Assembly (NCBI RefSeq): GCF_001375535.1
Contig: NZ_LN831197.1
Location: 225,184 to 263,148 of the forward strand
Reading direction: 5' to 3'
Length of the DNA stretch: 37,965 nucleotides
DNA from: Bacillus niameyensis
GTDB lineage: Bacteria; Bacillota; Bacilli; Bacillales; Bacillaceae_C
The notes beneath the pieces were generated by a model, which searched no databases, was not told where the DNA came from, and saw only the letters and a program-made list of their open reading frames with translations. Made by a program: the position numbers and the translations under genes. Shown in pieces: positions 26,848-35,744 of the stretch. Position 1 is the stretch's first letter, and each line of letters opens with the position of its first letter.

Positions 26848-29800
26848 TTGCGCAAAAAGACAAAAATTTGTTTTTTTAGAACTTTCGCTGCAATCGTTCT
26901 TATTGCTGGATTATTCAATCCAGTTGTAGCAGCAGCTGAAAATTCAGATGGAAATGTTACACTAGAGAATTCAAAAGTCGATACTTCAAATAATGTTGAA
27001 AATGTAGAAGATGATGTTTTAGGCGAAGGGGAGACTGAAAATACAAAAAACTCTGAAGCCAAAATTCCTGATCAAGAATCTGAGAAAGAGAATACTACTA
27101 TCGAGGATACTAAAAATAATGAAAACTTAGAATCCGTAAATGAAGATGAAGGCCCAAAAGGTAAAGAATCTTCAGAGGGTGAAGGAACAGAGGGAGCTGA
27201 AAGTTCAGAGGAAGAATCTTCAAATGAAGAATCTCTAAATGATAGTGAAGTACCAGCAGAAGATCCAGAAACTGAGACTGAAGAAACTAATAGTGATGGT
27301 GCAAATGAAGTAGAAGAACCAGAAAAAGATACGTCATCTAGAACCGAAGAAACTAAAAAAGAAGATTCCCCTGAAGTAGAAGAATCTGAAGCAGATGTAT
27401 CATCTGAAGTTGAAGAAGAAGTATCATCGGATGATGAAGATCTAAATGATAATTCTACATTTAATACTAGTGAAGAGAATCCTTCTTCTATTTTCGAATA
27501 TGGCGAGTTCGTTGGAAATATGATCTCACCAAATGGGGATGGAAAACATGATAATTCATCCTTAAAATTTAAGTTAAATCAAGATGCAGAGTTTGGACTT
27601 TATGTGCATGATGCAATGAATCCAAGGTCTGGTCCATATGGTAATGGTATTATTGGGGAAATAAAAGGAGTCGCTTCCTATACAGGAGGAATAGAACATT
27701 CTGTACCTATAGATGGTACATTTACACCGTTTTCTGGTAGTAAGAAAACATTAGACGACAGTGTTTACCTAGCTGTAGCGGTTGGAGACGAAGGATCATA
27801 TGGAGAAATTGGTCCGCTTATCGTTAAATCATCTGCACCAGAAGTTGTCTTTGATTCAATTGACGATGTGATTAATGCTTCAAAAATAGATATCAAAGGT
27901 AAAATTAATGATAAATTTATTGACTATTTATCCGTAATTGATTTTCGCCTTGATCAAGCGTTAGAGGCAAACTGGGAATTAGTAAATGAAAATAACGAAG
28001 TAGTTGATAAGGGAAATCTTTGGATTTTTGATGTTGAGGATACTGAGTTTGAAATTAATTTAAAGGAATTGACGACGGGTAACTACACATTAAAAGTAAA
28101 AGTTCAAGATGCATTAGGAAATGCTACTGAGGAAACTTTACCCATTACTATTGCATTTGACTTACCAGATGATATATCAGAAATTGTGACTGAGGCATAT
28201 CTGGCTAACAATGTAGTAAGTTCTTCAAATCGTTATACGTATTTACATGTAAACCTAACGGAAGAAGTAAAATTAATGGGAATCGTATGGGATGCGTTGA
28301 ATCCTACTGGTGGTCCTTTAGGGGATGGTACTTTAGGTGCTATGCTTGATGAAGATTTCCAACATTGGAATTTATTCAAATATGGTCCTGAAGAAGATAA
28401 ATTGTTTACCAGTACACGTTATTGTCCGTATGATTGGGGCTGGATGCCATGTGCGTGGGACTTAGCTGATGGGGTATATACAATTCAACTCTCTGCTATA
28501 TTAGATGATATGTTCATAGATGGAGAGATTGAAGTTGGACCGTATTTCGTTAAGGAGTCTTCTGCAACAATTGACTTTGATCCGATCAATGGTCCAATCG
28601 AGCATACTTCTCTGACAGGGAATATTTCGGATAAGTTTATTGAGTGGGCGCCTACTGTTAGGGAAGTATATGATCCAAATTATGATGTTAATGAACATTT
28701 ATTTGCATCTTATAAAGTAATGGATAAGCAAAATCAAATCGTTAAAGAGGGGCCATTAAGACTTAATCAAGATGGAACATTCACTGTGCCTGTTGGTGGT
28801 TTAACTGCTGGGAAATATACGGTTACAGTGAAAACAGGAGATGCTGGCAATAATGAGCCAACAGAAAAAAGTGTTACTTTTGAAGTAGGTAATGACGGTA
28901 CACCTACTGATCCTGAAGAACCTGAAGAATTCGATATTAATTTGACTCCTTCAACAACTGAAGAAACAGATGGAGTGGTCACTGTATCCATTGATACGAA
29001 TAGTGATACAGAAATTACTTCAATAAAATGGTTAAAGGGTAATAAAACTGTTGAAGATTTTACGGAAGCAGGAAACGTAATTAATGTAAACAACCCTACA
29101 TTCCAAGTTGAAGAAAATGGAACATATACAATTTTTGCTCGGAATATTGACGGAATAACAGCTGTTAGTACTATTTCCATTAACAATATTGTTGAACCTG
29201 GAGAACCCGGTGAACCTGGAGAACCTGGAGAACCTGGAGAACCCGGAGAACCTGGAGAACCCGGAGAACCTGGAGAACCTGGAGAACCTGGAGAACCTGG
29301 AGAACCCGGAGAACCTGGAGAACCTGGAGAACCTGGAGAACCTGGAGAACCTGGAGAACCTGGAGAACCTGGAGAACCTGGAGAACCTGGAGAACCTGGA
29401 GAACCTGGAGAACCTGGAGAACCTGGAGAACCTGGAGAACCTGGAGAACCTGGAGAACCTGGAGAACCTGGAGAACCTGGAGAACCTGGAGAACCTGGAG
29501 AACCTGGAGAACCTGGAGAACCTGGAGAACCTGGAGAACCTGGAGAACCTGGAGAACCTGGAGAACCTGGAGAACCTGGAGAACCTGGAGAACCTGGAGA
29601 ACCTGGAGAACCTGGAGAACCTGGAGAACCTGGAGAACCTGGAGAACCTGGAGAACCTGGAGAACCTGGAGAACCTGGAGAACCTGGAGAACCTGGAGAA
29701 CCTGGAGAACCTGGAGAACCTGGAGAACCTGGAGAACCTGGAGAACCTGGAGAACCTGGAGAACCTGGAGAACCTGGAGAACCTGGAGAACCTGGAGAAC

Positions 29801-31599
29801 CTGGAGAACCTGGAGAACCTGGAGAACCTGGAGAACCTGGAGAACCTGGAGAACCTGGAGAACCTGGAGAACCTGGAGAACCTGGAGAACCTGGAGAACC
29901 TGGAGAACCTGGAGAACCTGGAGAACCTGGAGAACCTGGAGAACCTGGAGAACCTGGAGAACCTGGAGAACCTGGAGAACCTGGAGAACCTGGAGAACCT
30001 GGAGAACCTGGAGAACCTGGAGAACCTGGAGAACCTGGAGAACCTGGAGAACCTGGAGAACCTGGAGAACCTGGAGAACCTGGAGAACCTGGAGAACCTG
30101 GAGAACCTGGAGAACCTGGAGAACCTGGAGAACCTGGAGAACCTGGAGAACCTGGAGAACCTGGAGAACCTGGAGAACCTGGAGAACCTGGAGAACCTGG
30201 AGAACCTGGAGAACCTGGAGAACCTGGAGAACCTGGAGAACCTGGAGAACCTGGAGAACCTGGAGAACCTGGAGAACCTGGAGAACCTGGAGAACCTGGA
30301 GAACCTGGAGAACCTGGAGAACCTGGAGAACCTGGAGAACCTGGAGAACCTGGAGAACCTGGAGAACCTGGAGAACCTGGAGAACCTGGAGAACCTGGAG
30401 AACCTGGAGAACCTGGAGAACCTGGAGAACCTGGAGAACCTGGAGAACCTGGAGAACCTGGAGAACCTGGAGAACCTGGAGAACCTGGAGAACCTGGAGA
30501 ACCTGGAGAACCTGGAGAACCTGGAGAACCTGGAGAACCTGGAGAACCTGGAGAACCTGGAGAACCTGGAGAACCTGGAGAACCTGGAGAACCTGGAGAA
30601 CCTGGAGAACCTGGAGAACCTGGAGAACCTGGAGAACCTGGAGAACCTGGAGAACCTGGAGAACCTGGAGAACCTGGAGAACCTGGAGAACCTGGAGAAC
30701 CTGGAGAACCTGGAGAACCTGGAGAACCTGGAGAACCTGGAGAACCTGGAGAACCTGGAGAACCTGGAGAACCTGGAGAACCTGGAGAACCTGGAGAACC
30801 TGGAGAACCTGGAGAACCTGGAGAACCTGGAGAACCTGGAGAACCTGGAGAACCTGGAGAACCTGGAGAACCTGGAGAACCTGGAGAACCTGGAGAACCT
30901 GGAGAACCTGGAGAACCTGGAGAACCTGGAGAACCTGGAGAACCTGGAGAACCTGGAGAACCTGGAGAACCTGGAGAACCTGGAGAACCTGGAGAACCTG
31001 GAGAACCTGGAGAACCTGGAGAACCTGGAGAACCTGGAGAACCTGGAGAACCTGGAGAACCTGGAGAACCTGGAGAACCTGGAGAACCTGGAGAACCTGG
31101 AGAACCTGGAGAACCCGGTGAACCTGGAGAACCTGGAGAACCTGGAGAACCTGGAGAACCCGGTGAACCTGGAGAACCTGGAGAACCTGGAGAACCTGGA
31201 GAACCTGGAGAACCTGGAGAACCCGGTGAACCTGGAGAACCCGGTGAACCTGGAGAACCTGGAGAACCCGGTGAACCTGGAGAACCTGGAGAACCTGGAG
31301 AACCTGGAGAACCCGGAAAACCTGGGGAACCTGGAGAACCCGGAAAACCTGGGGAGCCTGGAGAACCTGGGGAGCCCGGAAAACCTGGAAAGCCAGAACA
31401 ATCAGGTGATCCAAAAGACCCTGGAAAATCCAATAATAATGGTTCTAATAAAAACACATCAAAAACCGATACTGATGGGAAACAACTGCCAAACACAGCT
31501 ACCCAAACATTTAATTTACTCGCAATTGGAGTAGCATTACTTATGATTGGTGGTCTCCTCTCTTTTATCGCTTATAGACGAAGACAAGACACAATGTAA
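26848..31599 (+). CDS. Giant collagen-like LPNTA cell-wall-anchored surface protein
   Basis: Probable sortase-anchored extracellular stalk protein of 1583 aa from TTG 26848 (GGGGAGG 8 nt upstream; TTG 26824 has none). Layout: signal peptide (about 1-30: RKK, then a hydrophobic core ending AAA); an acidic Glu/Ser/Thr low-complexity region (about 31-210); two related ectodomains (about 215-437 and 438-681), the first with ISPNGDGKHDN; an Ig-like segment (about 690-782); then residues 783-1516, made of 244 contiguous Gly-X-Pro triplets after one Glu-Pro (240 GEP, 4 GKP near the end). A Ser/Asn/Lys linker follows, then LPNTA (1547-1551), a hydrophobic helix and RRRQDTM. LPNTA is the motif known for class D sortases (B. 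anthracis SrtC). No sortase gene is in the window. The binding target is unknown. The gene interrupts the usual sdhB-gerE neighbourhood. Confidence 0.9.
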   Translation: MRKKTKICFFRTFAAIVLIAGLFNPVVAAAENSDGNVTLENSKVDTSNNVENVEDDVLGEGETENTKNSEAKIPDQESEKENTTIEDTKNNENLESVNEDEGPKGKESSEGEGTEGAESSEEESSNEESLNDSEVPAEDPETETEETNSDGANEVEEPEKDTSSRTEETKKEDSPEVEESEADVSSEVEEEVSSDDEDLNDNSTFNTSEENPSSIFEYGEFVGNMISPNGDGKHDNSSLKFKLNQDAEFGLYVHDAMNPRSGPYGNGIIGEIKGVASYTGGIEHSVPIDGTFTPFSGSKKTLDDSVYLAVAVGDEGSYGEIGPLIVKSSAPEVVFDSIDDVINASKIDIKGKINDKFIDYLSVIDFRLDQALEANWELVNENNEVVDKGNLWIFDVEDTEFEINLKELTTGNYTLKVKVQDALGNATEETLPITIAFDLPDDISEIVTEAYLANNVVSSSNRYTYLHVNLTEEVKLMGIVWDALNPTGGPLGDGTLGAMLDEDFQHWNLFKYGPEEDKLFTSTRYCPYDWGWMPCAWDLADGVYTIQLSAILDDMFIDGEIEVGPYFVKESSATIDFDPINGPIEHTSLTGNISDKFIEWAPTVREVYDPNYDVNEHLFASYKVMDKQNQIVKEGPLRLNQDGTFTVPVGGLTAGKYTVTVKTGDAGNNEPTEKSVTFEVGNDGTPTDPEEPEEFDINLTPSTTEETDGVVTVSIDTNSDTEITSIKWLKGNKTVEDFTEAGNVINVNNPTFQVEENGTYTIFARNIDGITAVSTISINNIVEPGEPGEPGEPGEPGEPGEPGEPGEPGEPGEPGEPGEPGEPGEPGEPGEPGEPGEPGEPGEPGEPGEPGEPGEPGEPGEPGEPGEPGEPGEPGEPGEPGEPGEPGEPGEPGEPGEPGEPGEPGEPGEPGEPGEPGEPGEPGEPGEPGEPGEPGEPGEPGEPGEPGEPGEPGEPGEPGEPGEPGEPGEPGEPGEPGEPGEPGEPGEPGEPGEPGEPGEPGEPGEPGEPGEPGEPGEPGEPGEPGEPGEPGEPGEPGEPGEPGEPGEPGEPGEPGEPGEPGEPGEPGEPGEPGEPGEPGEPGEPGEPGEPGEPGEPGEPGEPGEPGEPGEPGEPGEPGEPGEPGEPGEPGEPGEPGEPGEPGEPGEPGEPGEPGEPGEPGEPGEPGEPGEPGEPGEPGEPGEPGEPGEPGEPGEPGEPGEPGEPGEPGEPGEPGEPGEPGEPGEPGEPGEPGEPGEPGEPGEPGEPGEPGEPGEPGEPGEPGEPGEPGEPGEPGEPGEPGEPGEPGEPGEPGEPGEPGEPGEPGEPGEPGEPGEPGEPGEPGEPGEPGEPGEPGEPGEPGEPGEPGEPGEPGEPGEPGEPGEPGEPGEPGEPGEPGEPGEPGEPGEPGEPGEPGEPGEPGEPGEPGEPGEPGEPGEPGEPGEPGEPGEPGEPGEPGEPGEPGEPGEPGEPGEPGEPGEPGEPGEPGEPGEPGEPGEPGEPGEPGEPGEPGKPGEPGEPGKPGEPGEPGEPGKPGKPEQSGDPKDPGKSNNNGSNKNTSKTDTDGKQLPNTATQTFNLLAIGVALLMIGGLLSFIAYRRRQDTM
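29194..31395 (+). repeat. 9-bp coding repeat, 244 Gly-Glu/Lys-Pro codon triplets
   Basis: The unit is GGA GAA CCT. Bases 29308-31107 hold 200 identical copies. Variants (CCC for Pro, GGT or GGG for Gly, GAG for Glu, AAA/AAG for Lys) occur only near the two ends: before 29308, and after 31113. Each unit contains CCTGG, a CCWGG site. Because the period is a multiple of three, other frames stay open too and give long spurious ORFs. Confidence 0.97.
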
Positions 31600-31616
31600 T
31601 TTCTTTAATTTAGTGA

Positions 31617-31652
31617 AGCTCATTAAGCATATCTATGCTTGATGGGCTTTTC
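31617..31652 (+). terminator. Terminator after surface protein gene
   Basis: AGCTCATTAAGCAT pairs with ATGCTTGATGGGCT (two G-U pairs) over a 4-nt loop and is followed by TTTTC. Confidence 0.8.
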
Positions 31653-31727
31653 TAAATGTATGAAGTCAAATGACGAACGGGCAACAGCTTAAATTTCGCC
31701 TATTTAGTGATTACTTGCCTTTTGTAT

Positions 31728-31758
31728 GTCACTCAGTATCATTTTTCCACATATGATA
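31728..31758 (+). promoter_or_regulatory. Sigma-K-type promoter of gerE
   Basis: GTCACT and CATATGATA are separated by 16 bp. This fits the sigma-K consensus (mACm - 16 - CATAnnnTA) and agrees with the known mother-cell sigma-K control of gerE in B. subtilis. Confidence 0.75.
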
Positions 31759-31826
31759 ACGTGACAACCAAAAAAATACCCATCCCCACGGTTTAAAGCT
31801 GGCGAAGGCAAGGAGGGTTATCATAG

Positions 31827-32051
31827 TTGAAGGAGAATGAGTTCACACACAAACCACTGCTGACAAAAAGAGAAAGAGAAGTATTCGAACTGTTAGTACA
31901 AGATAAAACAACGAAAGAAATAGCGCAAGAGCTTTTTATAAGTGAAAAGACAGTTCGGAACCACATATCCAACGCCATGCAAAAATTGGGAGTTAAAGGT
32001 CGATCCCAGGCTGTCGTGGAGCTCTTGCGCATGGGGGAATTAAAGCTATAA
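31827..32051 (+). CDS. gerE: Spore germination/coat transcription factor GerE
   Basis: Late mother-cell DNA-binding regulator of coat genes. The protein is 74 aa, the same length as in B. subtilis and nearly identical by eye. It is a stand-alone LuxR-type helix-turn-helix: [20 protein letters not shown], then [20 protein letters not shown], ending in [20 protein letters not shown]. The start is TTG, with AAGGAGG 10 nt upstream. A sigma-K-like promoter and a terminator make it a single-gene unit. Confidence 0.97.
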   Translation: MKENEFTHKPLLTKREREVFELLVQDKTTKEIAQELFISEKTVRNHISNAMQKLGVKGRSQAVVELLRMGELKL

Positions 32052-32085
32052 GAGAGGGCGAAAGCAACTTTCTTATATCTAAAAC

Positions 32086-32115
32086 AAAACCGGCTACCTA
32101 TTGGAAGCCGGTTTT
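32086..32115 (+). terminator. Terminator after gerE
   Basis: AAAACCGGCT pairs with AGCCGGTTTT around a 10-nt loop. Confidence 0.85.
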
Positions 32116-32227
32116 GATGTTAACTTCTTTATTTTTTGCATTTATTCATTATTAAGATGGTTTCAGAATAAACATAGATGAAGGTTGTCCTTCATAGACA
32201 ATTTATTATAAGACAAGGATGAGGGCG

Positions 32228-32842
32228 ATGAAACCATTCATAATAAAAAATGGACTAGTTATGACCGGAGGCATTACCCAAGGGTTAGGGATGGGTTTAT
32301 TTTTATTTCCTCATTCAATTCCATCTGGAGGAGCTGGAGGTATAGCTGTTCTTTTGAATCATTTTTTTAATATTCATATGGGACTTGCTCTATGGATGGT
32401 TAATCTTTCCATGCTAGGACTAGCCCTAAAATATTTAGGAAAAAAAACAGTTATATGGATTATAATCGGGATCACGATCACTTCATTATCGATTTATTTT
32501 TTTGAAGAAACTATTGCCATTGTAAATCGTAATTTATATTATGATCTAATTATTGGCTCTGTTTTCCTTGGTACAGGCATTGGGATCCTAATGCGACAAG
32601 GAGTGTCCAACGGTGGAGTAGGTGTAATAGCCTTTATTATTTCCAATGGCAGAAATATCCTCCCAGGCAAGCCACTTTTTGTTATGAACTGTTGTATATT
32701 TGTAATTACTGCAGCGATTATCAATTGGAAAATTATTGTACTTGCTCTCGTCAGCCAATGGATATCAACAAAGTTGGTTGATCTTATTTGCAGTTTTGAA
32801 TTTTATCAATCGTATACGTTGGGGTGGCGTAAAAAACCTTAA
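32228..32842 (+). CDS. YitT-family membrane protein
   Basis: Polytopic membrane protein of 204 aa from ATG 32228 (AAGGA 8 nt upstream; ATG 32219 overlaps it). It shows the YitT (formerly DUF161) repeats: [20 protein letters not shown] followed by [21 protein letters not shown], and in the second half [20 protein letters not shown]. It has about five or six helices. It lacks the C-terminal DUF2179 domain found in the 280-290-aa YitT proteins. Substrate and function are unknown. Its TAA overlaps the stop of the convergent MFS gene. Confidence 0.82.
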   Translation: MKPFIIKNGLVMTGGITQGLGMGLFLFPHSIPSGGAGGIAVLLNHFFNIHMGLALWMVNLSMLGLALKYLGKKTVIWIIIGITITSLSIYFFEETIAIVNRNLYYDLIIGSVFLGTGIGILMRQGVSNGGVGVIAFIISNGRNILPGKPLFVMNCCIFVITAAIINWKIIVLALVSQWISTKLVDLICSFEFYQSYTLGWRKKP

Positions 32843-34074
32843 ATATATTTATAGCGGATAGTCGTTTTTTTGGGATTTTTTCCGTCTAATCCTTTTACGT
32901 GTATTAATATTAAGGTGAGTAAACCAACGATTAAACAAAGGGCTGCAATCGTTAGAAACATTCCACTCCTTGACCAATCCATTAACCTTGCAAAAATAGG
33001 GGGCCCAATTGCAACGCCGATAAAACGGACTGATCCATATAAGGAAGAAACAAAACCGCGTCTTTCTTTTCCGACCGCACCCGTAATAAAACTATTAACG
33101 CACGGCAAAATGAGCCCAGCTCCAACACTACTTAATGCAAGTACACTGAGAAAAAGGATAAGTTTTTCAAAAAGAGCAAGTAAACCAAAAGAAATAGTCA
33201 TCAATGCAAACCCAATTAACATGAATTTCTTCATCTTTTCTAAGTTCTTCCCTATTCTACTCCCTGTTAAATAATTGGTGGTCACCATAACTAATAGCGG
33301 AATCGCTAAGATTAGCCCCTTAACAACTCCATCAATCTTGTGTTTTTCTTCCAAAGTATCTGATAAAAAGAAAAGAATCCCAAATAAAGTAAATAGACAG
33401 GTGAACCCCGCAAGATAGGTCGTAAAAAGCCATCTACCTTCATGTTTAAAAACGCTAAATAACCCTCGAACATATTTGCGAAAAGGAGGTGGAGCTTCTC
33501 GACTTGCTTTTTCTTTTATAAAAAACCATGTTAATAAAATAGAGATTAAACAGATAATCGGAAAGGCAAAAAAGACGGAATACCATACTATCAATCCTAA
33601 AAGTGAACCGAGAATGGGGGACAGTACTTTCCCCAACCCATTCGATGCTTCGAAGATCCCCAAGATCTTGCTCTGTTCGCTTCCTTTAAATAAATCACCA
33701 ATTAACGCCATCGCTATCGGCGCTGTTCCCGCTGCTCCTATTCCTTGCAGTGTCCTTCCGACAATAATCCATGTAAATGCCTGTGAAAATGAAGTAGCGG
33801 CAAAGCCAGCCAACAATCCGCCAATCCCATAGAGTATTAGGGATGGAAGAATGACCACTTTTCGAGAAAAACGATCCGAAAGATAGCCAAAAATTGGAAT
33901 GAATATGGCAGCAGCAATCGAGAATACCGTAATTGTTAAACTTACCTGCATTTGAGATATTTTTAAGGAGGATTTCATTGCAGGGAAAATAGGAATTAAC
34001 ATGGAATTTCCGAGCGTCATAATAAGCGGAATTGAACCAACCGCTATAACAGACAATCCCTTGTTTTTAGCCAT
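32839..34074 (-). CDS. MFS drug-efflux-type transporter
   Basis: Twelve-helix major facilitator of the DHA1 drug:proton antiporter type, 411 aa. Motif A is [11 protein letters not shown] after helix 2, [20 protein letters not shown] lies in helix 4, and an antiporter motif C-like stretch is [15 protein letters not shown] in helix 5. I chose ATG 34074, which has AAGGAG 11 nt upstream; the longer frame from TTG 34134 would overlap the DUF3231 gene. It lies 26 nt after that gene in the same direction. The substrate is unknown. Confidence 0.86.
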   Translation of the reverse strand: MAKNKGLSVIAVGSIPLIMTLGNSMLIPIFPAMKSSLKISQMQVSLTITVFSIAAAIFIPIFGYLSDRFSRKVVILPSLILYGIGGLLAGFAATSFSQAFTWIIVGRTLQGIGAAGTAPIAMALIGDLFKGSEQSKILGIFEASNGLGKVLSPILGSLLGLIVWYSVFFAFPIICLISILLTWFFIKEKASREAPPPFRKYVRGLFSVFKHEGRWLFTTYLAGFTCLFTLFGILFFLSDTLEEKHKIDGVVKGLILAIPLLVMVTTNYLTGSRIGKNLEKMKKFMLIGFALMTISFGLLALFEKLILFLSVLALSSVGAGLILPCVNSFITGAVGKERRGFVSSLYGSVRFIGVAIGPPIFARLMDWSRSGMFLTIAALCLIVGLLTLILIHVKGLDGKNPKKTTIRYKYI

Positions 34075-34100
34075 GTAACGCTCAGCTCCTTCTTGCCAAT

Positions 34101-34592
34101 TTATTTGATGTTGATTGGTGGAGGAACTAACCAACCTTTGTCTTTTGTTATCTTCAAAAGTTTTTCCTCATAATCTGCCTTAAGCGAATGAAATTCCCCG
34201 AACATTTCTCTAATATCTCCCCGATGAGAAACCCCCATTATGAAGCTGGTTAGAACTTTTCCTGTAAGAAATTCTTTTTGAACTAAACCAGCAATTTCCG
34301 CATCATTAAACCGGGCTCCGGCAGGGATATCTTGAAGTTCTACATTTGGGCGATCAGGAGGAGCTGGTGGTAAACGGATCCCTGTTTCTTTTAAGATCGC
34401 TTCAACTTGTTTTTCCTCATCTGTAAAGACATTTTCTAAAAGATCTTCTAAATATAATTTTAAATCTTGGTCTCCCGTATGATTAATTAAAACTTGCATA
34501 AATACTAAACAGTTTTTTGTTCCATATAAGTAAGACCAAAGATGGAAAACCTCTCCAGAATGTAAAGGTTCCTCTTGTTGTTTAGGACACAT
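34101..34592 (-). CDS. DUF3231 family protein
   Basis: Small helical protein of 163 aa with one DUF3231 unit; many Bacillus members have two. Recognisable parts are [40 protein letters not shown], a proline-rich segment [24 protein letters not shown], and the C-terminal [15 protein letters not shown]. The family resembles ferritin-like four-helix bundles and is common in spore formers; its function is not known. The start is ATG, with AGGGGGT about 6 nt upstream. It is likely cotranscribed with the MFS gene and divergent from ssuA. Confidence 0.82.
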   Translation of the reverse strand: MCPKQQEEPLHSGEVFHLWSYLYGTKNCLVFMQVLINHTGDQDLKLYLEDLLENVFTDEEKQVEAILKETGIRLPPAPPDRPNVELQDIPAGARFNDAEIAGLVQKEFLTGKVLTSFIMGVSHRGDIREMFGEFHSLKADYEEKLLKITKDKGWLVPPPINIK

Positions 34593-34749
34593 GAGATAAC
34601 CCCCTAGTAATTTTAGTCAAGTTAGTTTTAGCCGGAAAGGGCATTAATATGTTTTCGTAATCAATTCTTTCGGGACAGGAACCTAGTTTTTATTTATACA
34701 TAATCTAAACCAGATGTTCATTTTCAACAAAAAAGGATGGTTTAGGGGT

Positions 34750-35721
34750 ATGAAAAAAAAGCTATTGATGGGTGTTACATGCCTATTATTATTAGGATTC
34801 ATTTTCTTAACAGGATGTGAATTAGAAGTAACCTCATCTGTGGGGAAAAGCAAGGAGCAAGTTGTAAAAATCGGTTACCAAAAAAATGGCCCACTTGTCA
34901 TTTTAAAATCCTTAGGAACATTGGAAGAACGGCTTGAGCTAGAGGGGTATACAGTGGAATGGAAGGAATTTCAAGCAGGCCCTGCATTAATGGAGGCATT
35001 GAATGCTGGAAGTATTGATTTTGGAAGAACTGGAAATTCACCAGTCATCTTTGCCCAGGCTGCAAATACGCCATTTACAATTGTTGCAGCAGGAAAGTCA
35101 AAGTTTGAAGGAAGTGGAATTCTCGTACCAGAAGAATCTCCAATCCAATCTGTAGCGGATTTAAAGGGAAAAAAAGTCAGTTTTTCAAAAGGATCAAGTT
35201 CACATTATTTAATTGTTAAAGCATTAGAACAAGCAGGCTTACAATATTCCGATATAACCCCTGCGTTTTTATCACCTGGAGATGCAAGAGTAGCATTCGA
35301 ACAAGGAAATATTGATGCAATGGTCGTATGGGATCCATTTGTTGCATCAACAGAAATTAATTCTAATGGAAAATTACTCATTAATGGAGAAGGAATTACA
35401 ACTGATCGAGATTTTTTTGTAGCAAATAAAGATTTTGCGAAAGAGCATAAGGAAATAGCCAATGTAATCATTGAAGAAGTTGAAAGGTCTTCCGACTGGG
35501 CCAATAAAAATCATAGTGAATTAATTGCTATGTTAGCTCCAATTTTAAATATAGATGAGGCTTCGATTGAAATGGCGGTAAATCGGCGTATTTACGGAAT
35601 CGATAAGATTAGCAAGGAGATTATCGAAGAACAGCAAGAAATAGCAGATACCTTTTATAATTTAGATATTATACCGAAGGAAATTGATGTAAATGATGTG
35701 ATGAACGTCACTGCGGATTAA
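34750..35721 (+). CDS. ssuA: Sulfonate-type ABC transporter substrate-binding lipoprotein
   Basis: Extracellular binding protein of the SsuA/TauA family, 323 aa. I chose ATG 34750 (MKKKLLMGVTCLLLLGFIFL), which opens a lipoprotein signal peptide with lipobox LTGC (Cys23); ATG 34714 would add a polar leader. Family features are VKIGYQKNGPLVILKSLGTLEERL, FQAGPALMEALNAGSIDFGRTGNSPVIFAQAA, VADLKGKKVSFSKGSSSHYL and GNIDAMVVWDPFVA. The ligand may be an alkanesulfonate, taurine or a related compound. The permease gene follows after 23 nt; no ATPase gene is next to it. Confidence 0.88.
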   Translation: MKKKLLMGVTCLLLLGFIFLTGCELEVTSSVGKSKEQVVKIGYQKNGPLVILKSLGTLEERLELEGYTVEWKEFQAGPALMEALNAGSIDFGRTGNSPVIFAQAANTPFTIVAAGKSKFEGSGILVPEESPIQSVADLKGKKVSFSKGSSSHYLIVKALEQAGLQYSDITPAFLSPGDARVAFEQGNIDAMVVWDPFVASTEINSNGKLLINGEGITTDRDFFVANKDFAKEHKEIANVIIEEVERSSDWANKNHSELIAMLAPILNIDEASIEMAVNRRIYGIDKISKEIIEEQQEIADTFYNLDIIPKEIDVNDVMNVTAD

Positions 35722-35744
35722 TCAATTCAAGGAGGATTGGACTG

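Noticed and set aside
28767-31496. Very long ORFs on the opposite strand and in another forward frame across the Gly-Glu-Pro repeat
   Set aside because: The 9-bp period keeps all frames open. They encode only three-residue periodic peptides with no signal peptide or independent ribosome site.
34075-34134. N-terminal extension of the MFS transporter from TTG 34134
   Set aside because: It would overlap the DUF3231 coding end, has a hydrophilic non-family sequence, and ATG 34074 has its own ribosome site.
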